A stretch of 64,000 nucleotides of DNA from NCBI RefSeq assembly GCF_021462225.1, contig NC_061817.1, positions 12,261,936-12,325,935 of the forward strand, given 5' to 3'. This DNA comes from Girardinichthys multiradiatus. Lineage: Eukaryota > Chordata > Actinopteri > Cyprinodontiformes > Goodeidae. The notes beneath the pieces were generated by a model. That model saw nothing but the letters and a program-made list of their open reading frames with translations. It searched no databases and had not been told where the DNA came from. Below, piece after piece: positions 46,916 to 57,829 of the stretch; position 1 is the stretch's first letter, and the number at the start of each line of letters is the position of its first letter. Position numbers and translations under genes: made by a program.

Positions 46916-47379
46916 TGTCAATCTGCACCGTAATATTTTCGGCAACAAAGCTGTCTGTCATGTGTAAAAAGCAGGATTCTTGCTGCCGTGCTAATCATCT
47001 GCCGCTGTCTATGGTGCTGAATGTCAGACCAGATATTTAGTTGTGTCCAGGTTTTTACTTTTCCTCTGACAATATTATACAAACCAATCAGCAGATCATC
47101 TGCATGCCCTTACAGCTAGCTAAAGCCCCATAGTGCTGTGTGTGAGTGGGATGAAGGCTGGGTTTTCACCATATTCAATGAAGGAGAACCCTTCTACTGC
47201 TCCGAAACAGAGGAGGAGGAGGGGCGAGAGGGAATCCCAGGGAACATTAGAGATATCGCATTATTGCTTTTCGCTTTGGTCGCTGCATCTGTTTCCCAAG
47301 AAGTTAAGATGAAAAAAAAAAAAAAAACTGGGAATGAATGAAAGAAGAGAGTGAACTGAATATGTGTTTGTAGGAGGAG
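46916..47379. other. Region upstream of the mast 5' UTR
   Basis: From about 47130 the sequence becomes purine-rich (ggaggaggaggggcgagagg). It may be part of the promoter or an earlier 5' UTR segment. A poly-A run is at 47312-47326. Confidence 0.35.
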
Positions 47380-48058
47380 GCGCTAAATGTGTACGGGAGA
47401 AAACAAGCAGAGCTGCAGCGAATCAGCAGCAGCCCAGCGGAGGAGCTCAGTGAGAGCAAGCAGTGAAGCTCCTATACGATGCTTTCTTAATGAGTTAGAA
47501 CTGTTTTCGCTTTGGACATGTCGCTCTTTGTGTTCAGAGGTGAAGACTCGCTGGCACATCGTTGGCTCTGATAAAAGAAAAGCGGATGAACTTTGATTCG
47601 GACGATCCTACGTGAAAACTGGGTGTTTATTGTGAGGGGACCGTGGAGGCCTTTCTGACGCCCAGCTGGACAGCACCAAAGCCCGCAGACCTTCTGGCAA
47701 GATGTCAAGGATGCTCCGAGAACAGAAGGATCTCTGAGCGCGTAGAGGGCAGCGTGTCAGTCTGCAGAAAGGAGACAGGGCGCAGATCGCAAACTAAGCC
47801 GAAGGGGTCTGCATTGTCGCTTTGTTAGGAGAGATTTGTTTTCTACTAGAGACAGAGAGAGAATGGCATCGCTTGATATGTGCGTGTACCCGCGGATTTC
47901 CTCTACGTGACCCTGGTCTCGTTCGGAGTGCGTCAGGACTCCCCCGCCGTTGGTTCGGGCAGATCGGATGCTGACGCCCTGCTTTCTCAAAGAAACATAT
48001 CAGTTAAGGGTCAAAGGATTGATTTAGTAAGGTGAACCCCTGCTCATTTCATTTCGCC
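47380..48058 (+). promoter_or_regulatory. mast1: Promoter region and long 5' UTR of the mast-like kinase gene
   Basis: GC-richer, CpG-containing sequence with purine-rich tracts runs without repeats into the ATG at 48059. An in-frame TGA at 48020-48022 precedes the ATG, which sits in a strong context (gccATGG). No convincing TATA box is placed. The transcription start is not visible and could be further upstream, because the compositional change begins near 47130. Several short open frames in the UTR have no recognisable product. Confidence 0.55.
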
Positions 48059-48097
48059 ATGGATGACTCGGGAATAATAAGGCGTCGCAGGCTGCAG
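48059..48097 (+). CDS. mast1: MAST-family Ser/Thr kinase, first coding exon (partial gene)
   Basis: The exon encodes MDDSGIIRRRRLQ in 13 full codons and ends at a GTGAGC donor in phase 0. Joined to the exon at 61007-61038 (QDLPLPRKNS), it gives an N-terminus of the kind I recall for MAST kinases, especially human MAST3 (basic Arg run, then LQ, then L-x-LPR). MAST kinases are cytoplasmic microtubule-associated kinases with DUF1908, kinase and PDZ domains, but none of those domains lies in this window. The head-to-head position next to an rtbdn-like gene favours mast1, while the N-terminal sequence recalls the MAST3 isoform. The family is fairly sure and the paralogue is not. Intron 1 is 12.9 kb. 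Confidence 0.65.
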
Positions 48098-48179
48098 GTG
48101 AGCCGTGCGCAGCAGACTGGAGTCCTGCTTAGTCTAAAACTCCTCCTTGTTTCCAACTTTTGGTTAGCCTGTTTTACAT

Positions 48180-48740
48180 CCTGTTATCTACATTTATCAT
48201 GAACCAGAAGACTAGGAATTGGGTTTAGTTTTAGGGCATTTAAAATGAGGATCCCATCAAACGTCACATTGTATGGGGAATGTCTCTTAACACCAATCTT
48301 TAATTCTTACCACAGATTCTCAATTAGATGTATATGCTTCAGTCCAAACTATTCATTGTGGTTTCCACTGTATGTTTAGAGTCATACTGGAAGGTGAACT
48401 TCAATCTCAAGTCTTTTTTAGCTTCTAACAGGTTTTCTTTTCAGGATCTGTCCAGTATCACCCTGTATTTAGCTCCATCCATCATCCCATCCACTTTGAC
48501 CCTTCCACCCCACAGCATGATTCTACCACTACCATGTTTCACAGCAAGGATAATATATTTAGGGTGATATGCAGATTTCCTCCATAAGCATCTTGCATAG
48601 ACCAGAAAGGTACATTATTTTCCTCAACGCTGTCTAAGCAGATCTAGTTTCGTGGCAGTTATGAAAGACGGCTGTCGACAAGATTATCAACATTTGTCAG
48701 AGGCTTCTCAAAAATGTTTTACTCACCAAATTTAATAAAG
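48180..48740 (-). mobile_element. Tc1-like relic in mast intron 1
   Basis: actgtatgtttagagtcata, cttctaacaggttttctttt, accctgtatttagctccatc and ccccacagcatgattctacc are consecutive reverse-strand Tc1 transposase blocks. Confidence 0.7.
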
Positions 48741-48929
48741 ATTCAGTCTAGTATTGCAGTGGCATAATCTCGCACAGCAACATTTTAAAAGATCCAGACA
48801 TTAAATTGATCATATTCTTTAAGAAAATCACACATGGCACAATTGTTGGTACCTTTTGAAATACTGTGGTGATGTGATATAAAATAGCTCCAGCTCAGTC
48901 AGATTTGATCGAGAGAAACTATGATCATA

Positions 48930-49620
48930 GATTTTGAAGTCTTACCAGACATTCACAATTGGATTCAGGTTTGGTTGTTGACTGGGTCATTAAAACAGTC
49001 TTAAGTCTTCTGGCGCTCCTTAGAGATTTCCTCCCACAACTGCCCTGTATTCAGCTCCATCAATTGCTCTGTTAGCTCTGACTGGGTTCCCTGATGCTGC
49101 AACAAACAGTCTAGGTTGGTTAGACATAAAGCAAATGATGACTGTGAAAATACACCTTGTGCCCACTGCTTGCTTCTCTCCCAAGGGCCCTGAAAACTTT
49201 GTTAGAGGCATATCATCATGAACGTTTTAAAATACCAGGAGATCTTGAATTAAAATCTGGTGGAGACTACTAGTGAAGCAAAATCAGGTTCTCATTTAGC
49301 CTTTTAACAGAATAAAAAAACCATATAGTTAAATCAATGGAGACATGAGTCACCAAACTTCTTCAATGGCCATCTCAGTTCCCAGACCTAAATCCTGCAG
49401 AAAACCAAACCAAACTATTCATTGTGGTTTCGATGTGGAGAGCATAAGAGAGGACCCCGGAGTCTGGATGATCTAGATTGTGCAACAAAGAATGGATGTT
49501 ATAGAATGTTATAGAAGACCTCAGTCTTGTACATAGCTTTGGCAGCAGGGGTGTCAATAAATGTGCCATTGGTAATTTGACTAAAATCAATTATTTCTTG
49601 ACTTAATTTGCAAACTGACT
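48930..49620 (-). mobile_element. Tc1-like relic in mast intron 1
   Basis: aactgccctgtattcagctc and tgttagctctgactgggttc repeat the same transposase blocks as the copy at 48180, so this is a second decayed insertion in the same orientation. Between them only AT-rich sequence is seen. Confidence 0.55.
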
Positions 49621-50479
49621 TATATTTATGACTGAGTTTGCAACATTTTTTTCAGATTAAAGCCAATTCATTAAACCTTAAGCAAAACAAGGTTATTCAA
49701 CAGAAGGCTTTTTACCTTTCTCTTTCACATACACCTATAGGGTTTCACAGACAAATGACCTGATTCCATTCCAAGACAGGAAATTTCTGTACTTATTCAG
49801 GTCACATGCATTTTATTTTCTGATGCATAGTTTTGCTCTAGTTCATTTAATTTTAGGGTTTAGCTTTTCCATGCTGCTCTTTCTCTTTGAGGAAATCTAC
49901 TTGGATGAATGGCCACTGATGCATGCTGATCTGATGCGTTCAGATGACTGTGCTCATCCATTATGAGGCAGCCTACGTAACCAGGGGTCAAACCCCCACC
50001 CCCCCCCCCCTCCCTCCACCACTTTGCAGTTCAGTCAAGTGAACTGAGCAGAGATGAGCAGCCTGCAGGCCGTGCAGACAGCAGCTTCTGTTAGCTTCTG
50101 CACAGTGCATGGGCCAGATGTGCCTGTGTGCACCTTCCTACTGCTCTGAGTGCATTTAATTTCTCAAACTCATCTGGACTCTGGCGGAGTCAGTTACTGA
50201 AAAGGAGAATCATGAAGGTGCAGTCAGAATAACACCTGTGGGGTAAGTGGAAGAAACTGTACCCCCTATTGTTGTACCAAGATGGAGAGGGCTTTTAGAG
50301 AAGTGAAGGGAGGGTTATAGTAAGGTGTGCTGATGATTTCACTTCTTATCATCCTGATTGCTCAGCTCTGTGTGCTGCTGATGTGATGTATGACAGGAGC
50401 TGGGAGGAAAATAAATCATGTCCATCAGTCAGACTCGAAAAGTCTCAGTCAGAATGGATATAGAGTAGCTGTGAACATC
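49621..50479. other. Mast intron 1 sequence
   Basis: A homopolymeric C tract (aaacccccacccccccccc, 49988-50010) stands out. The rest is non-repetitive without recognised features. Confidence 0.4.
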
Positions 50480-50620
50480 AGTTTTCAAATCTTTTCACAG
50501 ATTCTCCATTGGATTTAGATCTGGACTTCAACGGTTCCATTATACCACATGAATATGTGTTCATTGAAACCTTTCCATTGTAGCTTTGGCTGTAGTATAG
50601 GGGTCGGGCCGGTACAATTT
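50480..50620 (-). mobile_element. Tc1-like scrap
   Basis: acagattctccattggattt and tccattgtagctttggctgt are reverse-strand Tc1 blocks. The following 50621-51161 is unremarkable. Confidence 0.5.
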
Positions 50621-51161
50621 ATGCCCAATATCAATAATAATTACAGTTTAAAGCAGGTGTGCATTTAACTTGTCTATAAACAGATTTCACGTTCATATGT
50701 TATCTTTATGGCTTTGTGTGTGTATGATGACAACTGATTGGCTTTGTATGCTCTGTTAACCTGTCGTGTCAATCCCTTGGGTCTCATCATCCCAGCCGTC
50801 ATTCTCTCTCTCACTAACACAAACATACATAGTCCTTCTATCAGAACCATATGGTGACACGCCCCTCTTCTCTGCAGTTGAGGTCAGGGGTCACAACCAT
50901 GATGCTTTTTCTCTGACATGACTAACATTAAAGAGCATGACCTTTGTGCCACCTAATAACACCGCAACAAGAATTAATGTTTCATGTTTCAAGGCTGCTA
51001 GAAACAAATCCCAGTCCTTTCCAAATCTAAAGCTTTTAGCCAAAATCAGATGAAGAAAAATTAATCATAAATGTATCAAATGTATAAACCAAACTTTGGG
51101 AAGAGTGTAATAAAACAAATGGATCCAAAACCAACCAAAGCATCAAACCTCAAAGTATGTA

Positions 51162-51261
51162 NNNNNNNNNNNNNNNNNNNNNNNNNNNNNNNNNNNNNNN
51201 NNNNNNNNNNNNNNNNNNNNNNNNNNNNNNNNNNNNNNNNNNNNNNNNNNNNNNNNNNNNN
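51162..51261. other. Assembly gap (100 N placeholder) before a tandem-repeat promoter-like block
   Basis: The gap ends immediately before GC-rich direct repeats (51262-51337), so unassembled repeat units are a likely cause. Confidence 0.9.
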
Positions 51262-51301
51262 ACCACGTGACCTCCTGCCCACATGGCAACCACATGGCCC
51301 C

Positions 51302-51336
51302 CACCGGAAGTCCCGCCCTCACCGGAAGTCCCGCCC
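51302..51336 (+). promoter_or_regulatory. Tandem ETS-site/GC-box repeat
   Basis: Two 18-bp units of CACCGGAAGTCCCGCCCT (the second ends before the final T). Each holds an ETS/GABP-type CCGGAAGT and an Sp1-type CCCGCCC, arranged as in TATA-less promoters. An E-box CACGTGAC lies 38 bases upstream at 51264-51271. Confidence 0.6.
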
Positions 51337-51431
51337 ACCTGTCAAAATGTTTGATGAAAGGGTGCACTTAAATTCTCTCAGGGTAAAGGAGACCCTCTTG
51401 TACAGACGGGGCGTTCTTCTCTGGAAACACA

Positions 51432-51728
51432 ATGGATTCTTGGCAGCAGTGGAAGATTGTGTGCCTGACTACGATGTCGGTTGAGGATGTAGAAAATGTG
51501 TACATATTTGGACTTTTGATAACAGGATTTCTGCTTTTTGGAGTTGGTGGTTGCCTGGCTTATCGAGTGATTTGCAAAACGTGGGCAGCTGTTCAAAGTA
51601 TTCCAAAGCTGTCTGCGATGTTAGATGGAGTCTGTAGAGCGATCAACACTCAGACTGAAATGTTAAGAGAGCTGGACACGATTCTTGAACAGAATTGCAG
51701 CCTGGCAGCGGTTGGACTCAGAGGTTAA
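51432..51728 (+). CDS. Small single-pass membrane protein of unknown function (98 aa)
   Basis: The frame starts MDSWQQWKIVC. A hydrophobic segment (about residues 25-45, IFGLLITGFLLFGVGG and a few more) ends at an Arg and Lys, which by the positive-inside rule puts the C-terminus in the cytoplasm. Residues 50-90 have a heptad-like pattern (SIPKLSAMLDGVC, TQTEMLRELDTILEQN) that could form a coiled coil. I recognise no family. The start is the first Met after the promoter-like repeats, and an Asn-Cys-Ser sequon occurs near the end. It could be a LINE ORF1-like product, a captured host gene or a chance frame. Its clean composition argues mildly against chance. Confidence 0.4.
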   Translation: MDSWQQWKIVCLTTMSVEDVENVYIFGLLITGFLLFGVGGCLAYRVICKTWAAVQSIPKLSAMLDGVCRAINTQTEMLRELDTILEQNCSLAAVGLRG

Positions 51729-52914
51729 AGGATATAATCTTGGAGAAGTTGTACGCTCCAGATCTGCAGAAAGTACCAGAAATTTGGCTATTTGGATTCA
51801 CAATTGAGACATACCAGTAAAACTCTTAAGGTGGTTGGAAATTCACAACAGCCTGAACCACAACATTTATTGTTTTTCTAAATCTGGCGCACCAATGTGG
51901 CCTTGGCAACTTCTGCTAACTGGCTATCGACAAAATATCTCCTGGATGTTATATAAACACGACGCTCTTCCCCAGCACTCCCCTACCAGCTGTGTGCTGA
52001 TAGGACTATGCGGCCGATTGATAAAACTTCCACCTCTCTTCTCAAGGACAATGGTGCTTCTGTCAGTGTTAACAGTCTAATTCTTGCAAACACACTCAGA
52101 CTTATATATTCACACCCTCAAGATTCCACTGTCCTCTTGCTAAATCTTTACTTATGTGTGTGTTGCTTACCCCTGCTGAGGTTTTTTGTACTATTTCAGA
52201 CTGTTCTAAGAATAGAGTCTGAAATATGATTTTTTTTCCTCCTATCTCACTTTACCTAAATGTGTGATTTCATTACTTTTCATAGATTTTCTGATTTTTC
52301 AGAAGGATTACCAGCAAAAGCCAATTATTATTAGTATTTGAAAATTTGACAGCTATTTTTACACCAATGACCAGAGATTTTTAGATTTCTTAGAAGGATT
52401 GTATTACAACAATTTCATACCAGTGAAAGATAAACATTATTAGTATTTAAAATGTTTGGACCTACCAGTGACCCAGGTTCTCTACTTAGACTTCAGTGAG
52501 TGCCCATGACTGTTACTATTTGAATGATGGGACCACAGCTGCCTCATCCAGCGACCTCAAGGATTAATATTGTCACTTTTCTTCTAGCAGAGGATGAATT
52601 CCTTACCACAGAGGACTTAATTAGCTAATTACCTCTATTAGAAAGATTGGATTAGAATCAGCTCTTACCAGTAAACTCCCAAGGATTATTAATGTCATTT
52701 GATTTGTTTTTCTGTGTTTGATTTTCTGTATCATTGCAATGTTTTTCCTCGGGTACAGCGCTTTGAGTGCCTTGTTACTGAAAAGCGCTACATGAATAGA
52801 GTTGACTTGACTTGACTTGAAAATCTAATCCTAAAAAAATACAAAAAGTGTCCCGCATCAGCTCCAAAAGCTGGAGGGCCAAATTTGTACTAGTCTTGAA
52901 CTAGGGTCACACAA

Positions 52915-52968
52915 TTATTCCAAGGGCCACAAATGGCCCCTGGGCCACACTTTGGACATCCCTGGTTT
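52915..52968. repeat. hAT-like terminal scrap
   Basis: agggccacaaatggcccctg then ggccacactttggacatcc resembles the common hAT end in reverse. A related copy is at 36929-36965. Confidence 0.45.
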
Positions 52969-53680
52969 AACCTATTGTAGCTCTGGCTGTATGCTTAGGT
53001 CTTTCTCATCTCATTTGCAGCCTCTATCACAGGATTTCTTGCATGATTTACCTTCATCCATCTTCCTATCACTGCTAACCAGCTTCCCTGCCCCAGCTCA
53101 AGAAAAGCATCCCCACAACATGATGCTGCGACCCTTATATTTCATAGTGGGCATGATGTTTTTGGTGTGTGTTAGCAGTGTTACTTTTCCGCCACACATG
53201 ATGTTTTAAATGTCAACCAAAAAGTTAGGTATTGACCTTCTCTCGCCAGAGTCCTTTCTTCCACACATTAGGTCTTACCTTACACGGCTTGTGGCGAACT
53301 TTAAAAACAACTTCTTATGGATTGTTATATTGCCCTTTTTTAATATTTGCCCTGATTTTTGGATTGCACAACAAATAGTTGTCATGTTAGCAGTTTCTTA
53401 AACCTGAGGTGTGAATCTCTGGAGCTCCTCCAGAGTTACCATGGACCTCTTGACTGCTGCTCTGATTAATTCTCTCTTTTTCAGTCTGGAAGTTTAGCTG
53501 GAAGACCTTGCTGTGCTAGGTTAGCAGCTGTGCAATACTCTTTCCATTTTCAGATGGATGGATTAAACTGTGTTCCGGCTATTGAGGGTATCTTGTTGCC
53601 TACAGCAGGATTTTATTTAGGAGTATCGGAGTAAAGGGGTTAAATACAAATGAATACCACACTTTTCAGATTGTTATTTG
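52969..53680 (-). mobile_element. Tc1-like relic in mast intron 1
   Basis: aagcatccccacaacatgat (53106), tgttacttttccgccacaca (53179), agctcctccagagttaccat (53425) and taggagtatcggagtaaagg (53617) are reverse-strand Tc1 blocks in the correct order, covering most of a transposase and one end. Confidence 0.75.
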
Positions 53681-53699
53681 TAGAACAAACTGAAAACAA

Positions 53700-54130
53700 T
53701 TAATCACTTTCCTTTCACTTAATAATTGTTTATGTTCTTTGTATTGGTCCATGAGATTATATGAAAACAAGACAAAATCACCACACCTCCACCACCATGC
53801 CTTACAGTCACTATGAGGTCTTTGTGCTGATATTCTGTTTTCAGGTCAGGTCAAACACAGCACTGTGCATTTTGGCCAGACATTTGCTCTTTGGTCTCAT
53901 CTGTCCTAAGAGCATTGCTCCAAATATATTGCAATTTGTTTGCAAACCTTAAACCTCTTTCTTTGTAAAGATCTGACATTTATTTAGTGTATTTCCTACT
54001 GTGCTATCATGAACATAATCATTTAACTAGCTAAATGACACAGCAGATGGTTTCTCAGAACCTAGGAAACCACAAGGACTTAAATCCTCTCCTTTCATAG
54101 AGGCAGTCACATCTCTCATGATCTGTTCCT
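53700..54130 (-). mobile_element. Tc1-like relic in mast intron 1
   Basis: cctccaccaccatgccttac and tctttggtctcatctgtcct are transposase blocks of another Tc1 subfamily in reverse. It is heavily decayed. Confidence 0.55.
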
Positions 54131-54754
54131 GTTTATTTATTTAGATGTGTTGCCCAAAGTTTTAAAGTTGTATTGCCCAATTTTAATGCATAAGAGCCAC
54201 AAAGGTTTTATTAGGTTATCTTGGAAAAGTCTGGTCATCTTTCCCACCCACGCTTGTGAAGCTTTTCCATTAGTCAGACTCTTAGTGGTTAGTAAGTCAT
54301 GGCTGCAGGTGATTCCTGGTCTGGTCACTTTCTCTTGGCAGGCTAACGCTCTCTGATTGATCCCTGCTTGTCTCCCAGCCAGCTCTCTGCTATTACTCTG
54401 AGGACAAATTCTACAAAATGAATGGCCTCAGCATCATGAGTGAGCAGGGCACTTTATATTTATACTGCTCAGCTAATCTTATTTTCTCATAACCAGAGGG
54501 TGCCTTCTTTTTTTTATTTTTCTCTTCTCATTTCTTTAGTGCACCCAGTGTGTCCTGAAGGGCACAACATTGCAAAAAGGTTTTTATGGCTATAGCGCAG
54601 CAGAGGGTAGGTATTCACTGGTCTATACTGTCTGCATCTAGTTTGTCCCAGTCTGACCTTACATTGCTGAAGTTTAAGTCTGCTTTCCATCCCATCATAG
54701 GTAAAGGTAAAGCACTAAACAATTAGAAATACAGCACCCCAGAATGTGCTCAAA
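54131..54754. other. Mast intron 1 sequence
   Basis: No recognised element or exon. Confidence 0.4.
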
Positions 54755-54965
54755 CATACAGTGTCTTGCAAAAGTATCCCCACCCCTTGAAATTCTTCAC
54801 ATTTTGTCATGTGACAATCACAAATTTCAGTGTACTTTATTTCAATTTTATGAGATAGACCATCACAAAGTAGTGCACAGTTGGGAAGTGGAAAGAAAAG
54901 GATCCATGGTTTTCAAAAAAATCTGAAAAGATTGTATTCAGCTCCCCTTAACCACCTTTTGTTGC
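54755..54965. mobile_element. Tc1 terminal fragment or MITE
   Basis: It starts tacagtgtcttgcaaaagta, then tccccaccccttgaaattct, the typical left end of fish Tc1 copies. It breaks off after gattgtattcagctcccctt. Confidence 0.6.
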
Positions 54966-56009
54966 ACTCACGGTTCCAACAAACATGTTCATTCACAACA
55001 TAGTTCATGACCTTAAACTCAAACAACTTTGGCTCCTTGGCTTAAAAAGCGAAAACACCAAAAACAAGAAATCTGTGAGCGGGTAACTGCTTTTTCTCGG
55101 CATTGTACGTTGACGTTTGTGCTAGAAGTGTGACAAATAAATGAAGGGTTACGAATCGCTTTGCAAGGAGCTACAAGACATCCATTAATGCATCAGTGAA
55201 ACAGGACAAACCTTTTGTTGTGAAAATTAAACATGCCTTTACATGAAAAGACAATCTACTGGTTTTATGTTAGAATTCCCTGCTCTTGTTTTGTATGTGG
55301 AAATACTTTTACATGGGCCACAGATATTCTAACACAGTGGCACAATCAACGCTCTAGTAGGAATGTCAAAATACCCGACAGATGTTTGTTCTGCCTCTTT
55401 TATTTTCACACAATCTCTGAAACACGTGCTCACATGCTAGTCCTGTCAGAGCTACAGCCAGGGGGTAAAAGGGATCAGACTATAATTTCTTAGCTCAAAT
55501 CTCAGCTTTCTTGTCCTGAGGATCCAGCTAAACCTGGATAAACTATGAGCTGTTGCTCAGCTGGGAAAAGTAGTACAAAGTTGCATGGGATCAGCAGCTT
55601 TTTCATGTAGGTGGCATTATGTAAACACTCAACCTACATCGATGGAAAAGTTAATTAGCATTTAGTTTGAGATTTACAGAAACATCAGCGTCAAACATCT
55701 GCTTTAGTTTTCCTTTGTGAATGCAGCGACATGGGAAAACCAGCCATGCAGTGAGCAATAAGCACACTATTCCAACAAGATTATTAAACCACAGGAGGAT
55801 TTACTTTGAAGCACAGCTTTCAGAATATGTGGTCAGACCCACATATGAGGAAAGGAGCTTGCATCATTTGTATTATATTATCTTCTTATCCTTACTTTAA
55901 TGAAAGAGGGAGACTTGGGGCCATGGCGACAGTTCTCGCAGCATTGTTGCCCATTATTTGCTTCACTCAGTGAAGATTGTTTTTCTATTTAGGAAAGAAT
56001 TACTTTAAC
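54966..56009. other. Mast intron 1 sequence
   Basis: No recognised element. An 86-codon plus-strand frame at 55233-55493 has no motif. Confidence 0.4.
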
Positions 56010-56840
56010 TTTAATAATGGGAAAGGTTATCAACTCTAAACCTAATAATTGGCTGTGAAACCACTGGCAACAACAACTGCCATCAAGCATTTGAGGTCAT
56101 TGGCAATGAGTGTTTTACATCATTGTGGAGGAATTTGTTCAACTTTTTTGAAAATGTTTTTAATTCAGCCACAATGGGTGGATTTGAGCCTGAAGGCCTT
56201 CTCAATTGGATTTAAGCCTGTACTTTAACTAGGCCACTCCAAAATCTTCATTCTTTTTTATTTTGAGCTATTTTAAGATTGTCTTCTGGTGTGCTTTTAA
56301 TGATTGTCCAGCTGCATAACCCACAGTTGCTCGAGCTAATGGCCAGATTTTCTCCTTCCTCCAGGATGTTGTTTTTTTGCCAGAGAGCAGAATTCATGGT
56401 TCCATCAGTTTCAGCAAGTTATCTTGACTGTTGATGTGATGTTCTTGTTTGGTTGTTTTCTTTCTGTCTCATTTGATTTTCCAATTTATTTTGATCATGG
56501 GATGGTGTGTTGCCTTTGGAGACCTTTTAGCCTACCTCATGTTGTCAGGCAGGTTCTGTTTAAGTTATTTCTTTATTCTACAGGTCAGGCCTGGGTGTGG
56601 ATAGTTTTAATTAAACCAAAAACGTGTCTAATCACAGTTAATTCATAATTTAAATAAACTGATTCATAGTTTTACATAGGGCTACATTGGTCTTGGTAGC
56701 TTTATTCCTTAGTAATGAAACTGCATTTTGTATTTACTCAGGTTATCTTTTTCTGATGCTAACCTTCATTTGATTATCTGAAACATTAAAGTGTGACAAA
56801 AAACAAACAGAAGAAAACTGAGACTTGTTCTCAGCACTGA
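56010..56840 (-). mobile_element. Tc1-like relic in mast intron 1
   Basis: gcaacaacaactgccatcaa, gaggaatttgttcaactttt, taggccactccaaaatcttc and agagcagaattcatggttcc are blocks of the same subfamily as at 35930-36060 and 37020-37230. Its end (ctgcattttgtatttactca) recurs at 14072. Confidence 0.7.
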
Positions 56841-57829
56841 ATATCAACAAATTTCGTCTTAGTATAACATAGAAGCTGACACAAAAAAGGATGGCTTCAG
56901 TTCATTTTGGTGAGTTAATTATATCCATGTATGTTGAGCAGGACATGGTCTGATATGAGGAGACAGAGATAGAAACTGTTTGTTTGTACTTTGTTTAATG
57001 GTCCACCTTACTGGTTAACATATTTACATATGGCTATCATACAGTTACAGTTTATTTAATAGCTGTAAAAATTAAGACAGTTACCTGAATGAGCACAATA
57101 CTAACTGAAAGCAAACTTAAAGTACTATCTTTTGTTTACTGCTTATTTAACATCTATTTAAAAAAAAATCTAATCAGGTCATAAACGGAACTAGAATATT
57201 TTTCAAATAAAAGTTTTGTTTATATAAAAAATTCTGTCTGCCATAAATGAAACATGTACTGGTTTTTGCACATTTACCATCTGTTTCAGTGCAGATTGCT
57301 GCTGTTTGTGATGCTGGTCTGACCGTCTCAAGGTAACAGCGTGTCGATGTGTCATTTCAGTGTTTACTCCAGGATGTTAACACTTTGAATTTTAATCAAT
57401 GGATAACCTTTTCTTCCACCACCTAACCTACATCATTGGTAGACTGGAGTGACTGGGAAACAAATACAATTGTTGTCTGTTGTCTTTGGATGATTTTGCT
57501 GTTGAATGAGGAAGATATACAAATGAATAAAAGTAATCCATTGAAGCATTCATTTTATAACATAACTTTGGAGCTAAGGCCATTGTGATGGTGTTATGTA
57601 TTGAGTGATGCCTCCAACAAAACAACAGGTTCTTAATTTTTAAGTCACAGTCAGGATGAAGTTGAAGTGTCTTGTTTATCTGGGTAGAGTGCGAAGTACA
57701 TTGAGTTTACATACAATCACAATCGTAGACATAAATATCTTGTTGATTGTAGGCTTCTTAAGACATATCTGCAGTGTTATTTTTCCAGGGTAGAATGATC
57801 ATACACCAATCAATGTCAGTACATTTTTT
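56841..57829. other. Mast intron 1 sequence
   Basis: AT-rich sequence, no recognised element or exon. Confidence 0.4.

Larger units (their letters stand above)
51262..52830 (+). mobile_element. Unrecognised compact retroelement-like unit with promoter repeats, small membrane ORF and LINE-like tail
   Basis: The unit begins at or inside the N gap with a GC-rich head: an E-box (CACGTG at 51264), then two 18-bp tandem units each carrying CCGGAAGT and CCCGCCC (51302-51319, 51320-51336). A 98-codon frame follows (51432-51728) and then about 1.1 kb of AT-rich 3' sequence with degenerate repeats around agaaggatt and taccag. It ends gtacagcgctttgagtgcct and an (TTGAC)n tail at 52800-52820, like an L2-type LINE 3' end. 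This looks like a transcribed, non-autonomous element or a deleted LINE with its ORF1. No RT is seen. The exact left border is lost in the gap. Confidence 0.5.
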
